Shown here: positions 1 to 6,186 of the stretch, in pieces | How positions within the stretch are numbered: the first letter of the stretch is position 1 | Layout of the letters: the number at the start of each line of letters is the position of its first letter | NCBI GenBank assembly: GCA_036386415.1 | Contig: DASVVT010000030.1 | Span: 1 to 32,917, forward strand | Direction of reading: 5' to 3' | Length of the DNA stretch: 32,917 bases | DNA from: DASVVT01 sp036386415 | GTDB lineage: Bacteria > Acidobacteriota > Blastocatellia > Pyrinomonadales > Pyrinomonadaceae | Program-made: the position numbers and the translations under genes | The notes under the pieces: generated by a model | The model's input: the letters and a program-made list of their open reading frames with translations, nothing else | What the model was told of the DNA's origin: nothing | Database searches by the model: none

Positions 1-52
1 CGTGCTTCTCCAGATTGCTGATAGCTTTTTCATCGTCCCACTCAAATCGCAC
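1..52 (-). CDS. Possible BrnT-family toxin, N-terminal fragment
   Basis: Only the first 17 codons lie in the window, starting at a GTG at 52 and running off the left edge. The visible peptide begins (M)RFEWDDEKAISNLEKH, which resembles the conserved start of BrnT-type ribonuclease toxins (family pattern: FEWDxxKAxxNxxKH). A Shine-Dalgarno-like AAGGATGA sits about 4 nt upstream of the GTG, just after the stop of the molybdopterin-subunit gene. The gene would therefore be co-transcribed with it. If the call is right, a BrnA-like antitoxin should follow outside the window. The fragment is too short for certainty. Confidence 0.5.
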   Translation of the reverse strand, partial: MRFEWDDEKAISNLEKH

Positions 53-61
53 GGCTCATCC

Positions 62-2500
62 TTAAGAGTGTACGGCCACGCTCGGCATTTCGCGCCCGTC
101 GCCGCCTTCGTCGGGCGTGAGGACTTTGAGAGGTTGAGGCCATTGGACATCGGGTACGGACTTGGGCCCATAGCGGCCCTCTTTGCCCTTTGCTTTTTCG
201 CGCAGCGCCGAGAGGACTTTCTCGGGCGTGATAGGCACTTCGTCTATGCGGACGCCGACGGCATCGTAGACGGCGTTGGCGACGGCAGGCATGACGGGCA
301 GAAGCGGCCCCTGTCCGACCTCTTTCGCGCCGAAGGGGCCGTTGGGGTCGGCGTCTTCGACGAGATAGGTTTTCACGTCGCACATCTCAAGGGTGGTCGG
401 GCTCTTGTATTCGAGCATGGAGGGGAACTTGTGCACGACGTTGCGGTTGGCGCGGTAGGTCATCTCTTCCATGAGGGCTTCGCCCAAGCCCATGTAGACG
501 CTGCCTTCGACCTGCCCCATGACGAGCATGGGGTTGATCGACTGGCCTATGTCGTGGCCGATCCAGATGCGCTCGACAGTCGTGATGCCGGTCTGTGGGT
601 CAACATCCACTTCGGCAACTGCCGCAGAGTAGCTGTAGGCGGGAGAGGGGCCGACGCCTGCGCCCTTGAATTTGCCGGGCGAGGCGGGCGGCGTGTAAGA
701 GCCGACCGTGCCGATAGTCCCAAACTTCGATTCAGCGAGGACGACCGCTTCGGCGAAGGTGACGCCGGTTTCAGGGTTCTCGACATCGAAGACGCGACGC
801 TCAGCAAACGAAAGATTTTCGATGGGGACTTTGAGCTTTTCAGAGACGGCCAGAGTCAACAGCTCGCGCGCACGCTCTGCCGCTTGCAGGGCGGCGTTGC
901 CCGTCATCAGGGTGACGCGGGATGAGTAGCTGCCGAGATCGACGGGCGTCAGGTCTGTGTCGGCTGTCACGACGCGGATGTCGAAGGGGTCTATGCCGAG
1001 CACCTCTGCGACGATGTAAGCGAGAATCGAATCCGAGCCCTGCCCTATGTCCGTCGAGCCGCACTGGACGCAGACGCCGCCCTGACGATCAAGGCGAAGC
1101 TGGACGCCGCTGTGCGGCATGCTGTTCCAGTAGATGGGCAGCCCCGCGCCGCAGATGTAAGAGCTGCACGCGATCCCGACGCCTTTGCCGTAAGGAAGCT
1201 TTCGATACTTGTTCTTCCAGTCCGAGCCTTCGACCACCTTTTCAATGCATTTACCTAAGCCCATGCTGCCGACTCTCAGGTAGTTGGCCGTCACGGAGTA
1301 CGGCTTGACGAGATGCTGCAAGCGCATCGCTGCCGGATCGAGCCCAAGCTCATCCGCGATCTTGTCGAGCTGGATTTCCAGCCCGAAGCGCGGCTGCGGC
1401 GTGCCGTGCCCGCGCTTCGGGCCGCAGGGCGGTTTGTTTGTGAAGGCGCGCAGGCCGCGAAAGCGGTAGCGCGGCACTTCGTAGGTGACGGTTTGCAGCG
1501 CACCCGTGTAGAAGGTCGAGGCCACGCCGTAAGAGCCGTATGCGCCGCCGTCGAGGAATGACTGAAAGTCCATCGCCGTAATCGAGCCGTCTTTTTTAAC
1601 TCCGGTCTTGATGTGCATGAGCACGGGATGGCGACCGCGATGGCAATAGAAGACCTCTTCGCGCGTGAGGGTCACTTTGACGGGACGACCCGTTATCATC
1701 GCGAGCTTGCTGACAATGATCTCGTGATTGAAGGGGTCACTCTTTCCGCCGAAGCCCCCGCCGTTCGGAGTGGCGATGACGCGTATGTGGCTGGCGGGCA
1801 GCTCAAGGGTTTTCGACAGCGCGCGATGAACGTAGTGCGGCGTCTGCGTCGAACTCCACAGCGTGAGCTTCCCGTCGGCGTCGAAGTGTGCGACCGCCGC
1901 ATGCTGCTCCATGGGGAGATGCGTGTTGCCTTCGTAGAAGAAAACGTCCTCGCGCACGAGATCGGCCTCATTGAAGCCTTCGTCCAGATCGCCAAACTCA
2001 AGATGCACCTTTTTGTGGATGTTGCCGCCGTCGCCGTAATCCTGTATGCGCGGCTCGTCTATGTGGATGGCCTCTTCGATGCTCGTGATCGTTTGCAGCT
2101 TCTCGTACTCGACCTCGATCAGGTTCATCGCGTCAAACGCAGTGTCCTCGTCAATGGCGGCGACGGCTGCGACGGGGTCGCCTATGAAGCGCACACGCTC
2201 TAAGCAGAGCGCGTGCTCATCCTGGCTGACGGGCAGGATGCCGTATGGGATGGGCAGGTCGCGGCCTGTGATGATAGCAACCACACCGGGAAGCGCTTGC
2301 GCTTGAGAGGTGTCGATGCGAAGGATTCTGGCATGCGGGTCGGGGCTACGCAGGATTTTACAGAAGAGCATGCGCGGCAGCACGATGTCGTCGGCGAATT
2401 TGGTCTGCCCGACGCACTTCGAGCGCGCATCCACTTTGCGAAAAGGCTTGCCGACAACCTTCAGCGGCTCGCCGTTCTTATCTTTGCCGTTCTGGTTCAT
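62..2500 (-). CDS. Xanthine dehydrogenase-family molybdopterin-binding large subunit (4-hydroxybenzoyl-CoA reductase alpha-like)
   Basis: This 812-residue protein is the large catalytic subunit of a molybdenum hydroxylase. The N-terminal part carries the aldehyde oxidase/xanthine dehydrogenase a/b hammerhead (about residues 20-130). The molybdopterin-binding part follows, with GGGFGGKSDPF near residue 250, PPCGPKRGHGT near 355 and CGSTDIGQGSDS near 465. The PPCGPKRGHGT stretch recalls 4-hydroxybenzoyl-CoA reductase alpha subunits, but the substrate cannot be fixed from sequence. The position of the general-base glutamate near the C-terminus reads GAKEVGQGP, so residue 730 is Gln where the family usually has Glu. 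It lies downstream of its 2Fe-2S subunit, separated by 115 bp containing a palindrome. No FAD-binding medium subunit is adjacent. The ATG at 2500 has no clear Shine-Dalgarno. Family assignment is firm; the specific reaction is not. Confidence 0.9.
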   Translation of the reverse strand: MNQNGKDKNGEPLKVVGKPFRKVDARSKCVGQTKFADDIVLPRMLFCKILRSPDPHARILRIDTSQAQALPGVVAIITGRDLPIPYGILPVSQDEHALCLERVRFIGDPVAAVAAIDEDTAFDAMNLIEVEYEKLQTITSIEEAIHIDEPRIQDYGDGGNIHKKVHLEFGDLDEGFNEADLVREDVFFYEGNTHLPMEQHAAVAHFDADGKLTLWSSTQTPHYVHRALSKTLELPASHIRVIATPNGGGFGGKSDPFNHEIIVSKLAMITGRPVKVTLTREEVFYCHRGRHPVLMHIKTGVKKDGSITAMDFQSFLDGGAYGSYGVASTFYTGALQTVTYEVPRYRFRGLRAFTNKPPCGPKRGHGTPQPRFGLEIQLDKIADELGLDPAAMRLQHLVKPYSVTANYLRVGSMGLGKCIEKVVEGSDWKNKYRKLPYGKGVGIACSSYICGAGLPIYWNSMPHSGVQLRLDRQGGVCVQCGSTDIGQGSDSILAYIVAEVLGIDPFDIRVVTADTDLTPVDLGSYSSRVTLMTGNAALQAAERARELLTLAVSEKLKVPIENLSFAERRVFDVENPETGVTFAEAVVLAESKFGTIGTVGSYTPPASPGKFKGAGVGPSPAYSYSAAVAEVDVDPQTGITTVERIWIGHDIGQSINPMLVMGQVEGSVYMGLGEALMEEMTYRANRNVVHKFPSMLEYKSPTTLEMCDVKTYLVEDADPNGPFGAKEVGQGPLLPVMPAVANAVYDAVGVRIDEVPITPEKVLSALREKAKGKEGRYGPKSVPDVQWPQPLKVLTPDEGGDGREMPSVAVHS

Positions 2501-2512
2501 AAGAGTTTAAGA

Positions 2513-2610
2513 ATGCAAATACGGAATGCGGAATGCGGAATTAAGACTGAAACTTAAACGCTGTGGTCTTTCTTTTCATTCATCATTCCGCATTCCTAAT
2601 TCATCATTTG
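2513..2610. repeat. Intergenic palindrome (GGAATGCGGAATGCGG family)
   Basis: Tandem GGAATGC units on the left (about 2523-2542) are answered by their reverse complement on the right (about 2576-2602) across a loop of about 33 nt. It fills the gap between the two hydroxylase subunit genes, so the transcript would fold between them. The same family recurs at 17227-17322. Confidence 0.7.
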
Positions 2611-2615
2611 CTTTT

Positions 2616-3146
2616 TTATTCGTACCCATAGACGCTTTCTTTCGGCAGCTCCATCTCTTCGCCGCGCATACGCGCCGCAGCCAGCTCGACCGCCTCGTAA
2701 ATCTTAATATAGCCGGTGCAGCGACAGAGGTTGCCGGAGAGCGCTTCCTTGATCTCTTCGCGCGTCGGCTTCGGCTTGGATTTAAGCAGCTCTTTGGCAA
2801 CCAGCAGAAAGCCGGGCGTGCAGTAGCCGCACTGGGCAGCGCCCGTGTCGGCGAAGGTCTCCTGTAGGGGGTGCAGGCGGCCTCCCTCAGCCATGCCCTC
2901 TATGGTTAAGACCTCGCGCCCTTCCATGTCGAGACCGAGCGCGAGGCAGGAGAGGATCGAACGCCCGTCGACCAGGACAGCGCACGTGCCGCACTCGCCA
3001 AGCTCGCAGCCATGCTTGGTGCCCATCAGATTGAGGTCTTCGCGCAGGACTTCGAGCAGCGTCTTGTGCGGCGCAAACGCCACCTCCGCCTGCTCGCCGT
3101 TCAGGGTGAATACAATATGAGCTTTCTCTTTCGTTCTTTGAGACAT
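2616..3146 (-). CDS. (2Fe-2S)-binding small subunit of a molybdenum hydroxylase
   Basis: The 176-residue electron-transfer subunit partners the molybdopterin subunit downstream. A plant-type ferredoxin domain carries one cluster with C47-x4-C52-x2-C55-x11-C67 (CELGECGTC...C). The C-terminal helical 2Fe-2S domain carries C106-x2-C109 and C141-x-C143 (CGYCTPG and CRCTGY). All eight ligands are present and length is normal for CoxS/HcrC-type proteins. No Shine-Dalgarno precedes the ATG. A TTCAAC-N17-TACACT promoter-like pair ends 6 nt before the ATG, which would make the message leaderless. Gene order is small then large subunit, with no FAD subunit between or beside them. Electrons may leave through another partner, or the FAD subunit is encoded elsewhere. 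Confidence 0.93.
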   Translation of the reverse strand: MSQRTKEKAHIVFTLNGEQAEVAFAPHKTLLEVLREDLNLMGTKHGCELGECGTCAVLVDGRSILSCLALGLDMEGREVLTIEGMAEGGRLHPLQETFADTGAAQCGYCTPGFLLVAKELLKSKPKPTREEIKEALSGNLCRCTGYIKIYEAVELAAARMRGEEMELPKESVYGYE

Positions 3147-3201
3147 CGATTAAGTGTAGATTAAAAGGCGGCGATGTTGAAGTGAGGAGGGGTCTGTATG
3201 A

Positions 3202-3280
3202 ACGATCCGCGAAGAGACACGAAAGCACACGAAACTGCTTGTGGGTTCTTCGTGTGCTTTCGTGTCTCTTCGCGGATCGT
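3202..3280. repeat. Perfect 32-bp inverted repeat
   Basis: The left arm at 3202-3233 (starting ACGATCCGCGAAGAGACACG) is an exact reverse complement of 3249-3280, with a 15-nt loop. It lies between the stop of panC and the hydroxylase genes, all read leftward, so it may terminate or insulate the pantothenate transcript. A related but diverged element (ACGATCCACGAA...) is at 14232-14340. Confidence 0.85.
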
Positions 3281-3337
3281 CTCTTTTGACCTGTCCCCAA
3301 GCTGAAGGTAGTGCTCTGGCACGTATTGACAAAGCTT

Positions 3338-4222
3338 TTATGATGTGGCCGCCGCGCCATTCCTCCCAGCCTTACGATTGAGCACGATGTTATCTATGAG
3401 ACGCGTCTTGCCGAAATGCACGGCGAGCGCGACGAGCACCGAGCGATCATCCAGCTTGTCAAGTTTTTCCAGCGTCTCGGCATCCGTCACGCTGACGTAG
3501 TCGATCCGCGCGCGCGGCTCCGACTCGACCGTCGCGCGCACGACGCTCGCCAGTCGCCCGCCATTGCGCTCGCCGTTCTCATAAGCCTCGCGCGCACGCT
3601 TGAGCGCCTGATAGATGACGCCCGCCGCCTGCTGCTCCTCCTCGTTCAAGTAGGCGTTGCGCGAAGAGAGCGCGAGACCCGATTGCTCGCGCACCGTCGG
3701 CAGGACGACGATCTCCGTGTCGAAAGCGAGGTCGCGGACGAGCCGTCTGACGATGATCGTCTGCTGCGCGTCCTTCTGCCCGAAGAAGGCGAAATCCGGG
3801 CGCACGATGTTGAGCAGGATCGTGACGATGGTCGCCACGCCGCGAAAGTGGCCTGGACGCGAGACGCCTTCGAGTTGATCCGAGAGCCCATCGACCACGA
3901 CGTAGGTGGCGAAGCCTTTCGGGTAGATCTCTTCAGCCGCCGGGGCGAAGATGTAGTCAACGTTGTAGTCCGTGAGAAGCGCCGTATCCCTCGTCAGGTC
4001 GCGCGGGTAGTGCGTGTAATCCTCACCGGGGCCGAACTGCGCCGGATTGACGAAGACCGAGACGACCACGACATCGCACATCCGGCGCGCTTCGCGTATG
4101 AGACTCAGGTGGCCTTCATGCAGCGCGCCCATCGTCGGCACTAGCCCAATCGTCTTGTCCTGCTCGCGGCGCACCTTGCGCGCCACAGAGCTCATGCGTT
4201 GACGGCGGTTGATGATCTCCAT
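3338..4222 (-). CDS. panC: Pantothenate synthetase (pantoate--beta-alanine ligase)
   Basis: PanC joins pantoate and beta-alanine using ATP, through a pantoyl-adenylate, in the last step of pantothenate synthesis in the cytoplasm. The 294-residue length is typical. Signature segments are in order: PTMGALHEGHLSLI with the HxGH nucleotide-binding motif (near residue 30), FVNPAQFGPGEDYTHYPRD (near 58), FFGQKDAQQ (near 147) and the KMSKS-like LALSSRNAYL (near 185). The N-terminus MEII matches family starts, supporting the ATG at 4222, although a palindromic repeat lies immediately upstream and leaves no visible Shine-Dalgarno. It is last in a folK-panB-panC order, a common bacterial arrangement. 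Confidence 0.97.
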   Translation of the reverse strand: MEIINRRQRMSSVARKVRREQDKTIGLVPTMGALHEGHLSLIREARRMCDVVVVSVFVNPAQFGPGEDYTHYPRDLTRDTALLTDYNVDYIFAPAAEEIYPKGFATYVVVDGLSDQLEGVSRPGHFRGVATIVTILLNIVRPDFAFFGQKDAQQTIIVRRLVRDLAFDTEIVVLPTVREQSGLALSSRNAYLNEEEQQAAGVIYQALKRAREAYENGERNGGRLASVVRATVESEPRARIDYVSVTDAETLEKLDKLDDRSVLVALAVHFGKTRLIDNIVLNRKAGRNGAAATS

Positions 4223-4228
4223 AAAGAA

Positions 4229-4310
4229 GTAGTCAGTAGTCAGTAGTCAGTAGTCAGTAGAAAGGAAGGAGCGCGGTTTTCTACTGGCTACTGACTACTG
4301 GCTACTGAAT
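4229..4310. repeat. TAG-rich heptamer palindrome, copy 1 (panB-panC gap)
   Basis: The left arm is a tandem of the heptamer AGTCAGT (about four units, 4229-4263). The right arm carries the reverse-complementary CTACTG-type units (4277-4310). The loop includes GAGCGCGGTTTTCTACTGG, which reappears in inverted orientation in the copy at 7855-7939. It begins directly after the panB stop codon TAG and ends 6 nt before the panC start. Confidence 0.85.
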
Positions 4311-4311
4311 T

Positions 4312-5199
4312 CTATTTTCCGACCTCCGTGTCCTTGCCGGTCTCGATCTTCAGCTCGGCGGCGGCCTCGGCGGGCAGCCCGTAGGATTCGGCGTCCGAGG
4401 GGTAAGCTCCGGTACGCACGTCTTCGGCAAAGCGGCTGACGGCATCGGTCATCGCCTCGCGCAGGTTTGCGTAGGGGCGGACGAAGCGGGGCAGCTTGCC
4501 GAACGAGAGACCGACAAGGTCGTGTATGACGAGCACCTGTATATCACAAGCGACGCCTGCGCCGATGCCGATGGTCGGGATGCTCACGCTCTCCGTGATG
4601 AGGCGTGCGATCTCGCGCGGCACGACTTCGAGGACGACAGCGAATGCTCCGGCATCTTCGAGCGCACGAGCATCGTCCAGGAGCGCGCGCGCCGTCTCAG
4701 CCGTCTTGCCCTGGACGCGATAGCCACCGAGCTTGTTGACGGACTGCGGGGTCAATCCAATGTGACCCATGACGGCGATCTCTTCATCGACGAGCCGCTT
4801 GACCAGCGGCGCGCGCTTGCGCCCGCCTTCGAGCTTGATGGCCTCCGCGCCGCCTTCCTTGATGAGGCGCAGGGCATTGCGCACAGCGTCGTCCGCGCCC
4901 GTGTGGAAAGAGCCGTAGGGCATGTCTGCGACGAGCAGGGCGCGCTGTGTGCCACGGCGCACGGCGCGCGTGTGCATCAGTATCTCTTCGAGCGTGACGG
5001 GCACGGTGTTGCCGTAGCCGAGGACGGCATTGCCGATGCTATCGCCGACGAGGATGATGTCGATGCCCGCTTCATCAAGGATACGAGCCGTCGGGTAGTC
5101 GTAAGCCGTCAGGCAGACCAGCCGTTCATTGCGCTCCTTGCTCGCGCGCAGAGACGGAGCGGTCACCTTTTCGGGACGCTGCGGTTTGAGATAGGCCAT
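4312..5199 (-). CDS. panB: 3-methyl-2-oxobutanoate hydroxymethyltransferase (ketopantoate hydroxymethyltransferase)
   Basis: PanB transfers a one-carbon unit from 5,10-methylene-tetrahydrofolate to alpha-ketoisovalerate to make ketopantoate, the first committed pantothenate step. The chosen ATG at 5199 (MAYLKPQRPEKV) gives 295 residues and has AGAAAG a few bases upstream. An in-frame ATG at 5256 would add an unlikely 19-residue extension. Family landmarks are present: LTAYDYPTARILDEAG, ILVGDSIGN and ADMPYGSF (metal-binding Asp residues), IKLEGG, GHIGLTPQ, and VVLEVVP with the catalytic Glu. The link to folK fits, because folate cofactors feed this reaction. Its TAG stop abuts a palindromic repeat. 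Confidence 0.97.
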   Translation of the reverse strand: MAYLKPQRPEKVTAPSLRASKERNERLVCLTAYDYPTARILDEAGIDIILVGDSIGNAVLGYGNTVPVTLEEILMHTRAVRRGTQRALLVADMPYGSFHTGADDAVRNALRLIKEGGAEAIKLEGGRKRAPLVKRLVDEEIAVMGHIGLTPQSVNKLGGYRVQGKTAETARALLDDARALEDAGAFAVVLEVVPREIARLITESVSIPTIGIGAGVACDIQVLVIHDLVGLSFGKLPRFVRPYANLREAMTDAVSRFAEDVRTGAYPSDAESYGLPAEAAAELKIETGKDTEVGK

Positions 5200-5300
5200 G
5201 ATTTTTCTTTCTGCCAGAATGATACGCGGCGACTCGCCCCAAAGGGGGGCGGCCACCGCTCATCGCTTACGTCATTACATACGAGGTGCGCAAGACGACA

Positions 5301-5328
5301 ATTATAGGCGAGCGGGAGGGAAAAGCAA
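5301..5328 (-). promoter_or_regulatory. Putative sigma-70 promoter for panB-panC
   Basis: Read leftward, TTGCTT (5328-5323) and TATAAT (5306-5301) are separated by 16 nt. They lie about 100 bp upstream of the panB start. This suggests panB-panC can be transcribed separately from folK. Confidence 0.45.
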
Positions 5329-5336
5329 GGAAGAAA

Positions 5337-5508
5337 AGTAGACAGGAGACAGTAAACAGTAGACAGGAGACAGTAGCCAGTAGTCAGTAGAAAAAAGCGA
5401 AGTGCCTGCCACATCCCGTATTATGATTTGAATAAGTAGTATCAACCGCGTCAACTGCTTTTCTTTTCTACTGGCTACTGACTACTGACTACTGTCTACT
5501 TCCTTCTA
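5337..5508. repeat. TAG-rich heptamer palindrome, copy 2 (folK-panB gap)
   Basis: The left part (5337-5398) contains degenerate AGTAGACAGGAGACAGTA and AGTAGTCAGTAG units; the right part (about 5458-5508) contains the complementary CTACTGACTACTG units. The roughly 60-nt centre is AT-richer and shows no gene. On the minus strand the folK stop codon TAG is the first base triplet of this element. Together with the panB promoter this accounts for the 306-bp gap. Confidence 0.8.
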
Positions 5509-6045
5509 CGGTTGCCAGCGCCTGACTTCCGACGCGTCCTGTGCCTGTGCGAGCAGTTGACTGAAAGTTTTGTGAAGCGATGGGTGCAGGAGGCTTGGGA
5601 CAAGCTCTGCGAGCGGCACGAGCACGAAGCGGCGCTCGTGCAGGCGCGGGTGCGGGAGCGTGAGAAACGGGGTCGCGCGCTGCTCGTCGCCGTAGAGCAG
5701 GAGGTCAAGGTCTATCGTGCGCGGCCCGTGCGGCACATCGCGCCTACGCCCCAGTGCATACTCGATGCGGAGCAGGCGCGCGAGCATCTGCTCAGGCGAG
5801 AACAGCTCGACGTGCTCGATCTCGGCCACCATGTTGAGAAAGGTGGGCTGCGCGCCTCCTCCTCCTCCTCCTGCGCCCACGGGCTCCGTCTCGTAGATGG
5901 ATGACAGGCGCGCGACCTTCAATCCGGCGTCCAGCATCCCGCGCACAGCGAGCAGGAGATTTCCGGCGCGCTCGCCCAGATTCGACCCCAGACTGACATA
6001 CGCTTTGAGAGAGTCTGGAGTCTGGTGTCCGTAGTCTAGAATCAT
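5506..6045 (-). CDS. folK: 2-amino-4-hydroxy-6-hydroxymethyldihydropteridine pyrophosphokinase (HPPK)
   Basis: HPPK transfers pyrophosphate from ATP to hydroxymethyl-dihydropterin in folate synthesis. The core reads YVSLGSNLGER, then LSSIYETEPVG, FLNMVAEIE, ALGRRRDVPHGPRTIDLDLLLYGD (Mg-binding Asp pair in DLDL) and LPHPRLHERRFVLVPL, complete to the C-terminus. The start is uncertain. The ATG at 6045 is used here; a TTG at 6051 is also in frame, and no Shine-Dalgarno is visible. Residues before the family core (about ILDYGHQTPDSLK) are translated from an intergenic repeat arm, so the native N-terminus may be shorter. A polyglycine run (about six Gly, from a CTC microsatellite near 5850-5870) interrupts the loop after ETEPVG. 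Confidence 0.93.
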   Translation of the reverse strand: MILDYGHQTPDSLKAYVSLGSNLGERAGNLLLAVRGMLDAGLKVARLSSIYETEPVGAGGGGGGAQPTFLNMVAEIEHVELFSPEQMLARLLRIEYALGRRRDVPHGPRTIDLDLLLYGDEQRATPFLTLPHPRLHERRFVLVPLAELVPSLLHPSLHKTFSQLLAQAQDASEVRRWQP

Positions 6046-6184
6046 AAGCAAGTTGGCTGCCTGCCCTGATGAACAGCTTCGATCATATACACGGTTTGAT
6101 ACAGCTTAAGAGCTGATTCCTATTGTACAATCATCATCCGGTTTATCTCGTATCGCTTTTGGCTCCAGACTCCAGACTCCAGGC
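6011..6184. repeat. Inverted repeat flanking the folK/permease divergent promoter region
   Basis: GAGTCTGGAGTCTGG at 6011-6025 is answered by CTCCAGACTCCAGACTCCAG at 6163-6182. The left arm lies inside the folK reading frame and the right arm ends just before the permease ATG at 6187. Between them is the only space for divergent promoters, including the palindrome ATTGTACAAT near 6123, which could serve as a -10 element in both directions. Confidence 0.6.
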
Positions 6185-6186
6185 TC

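Noticed and set aside
2..925. Plus-strand open frame of 307 codons
   Set aside because: It lies antisense to the well-supported molybdopterin subunit and its translation resembles no family; it is a shadow of GC-rich codon use.
3416..4144. Plus-strand open frame of 242 codons
   Set aside because: It is fully antisense to panC; composition is Arg/Asp-rich as expected of an antisense shadow.
4522..5307. Plus-strand open frame of 261 codons
   Set aside because: It is fully antisense to panB, which carries all family motifs.
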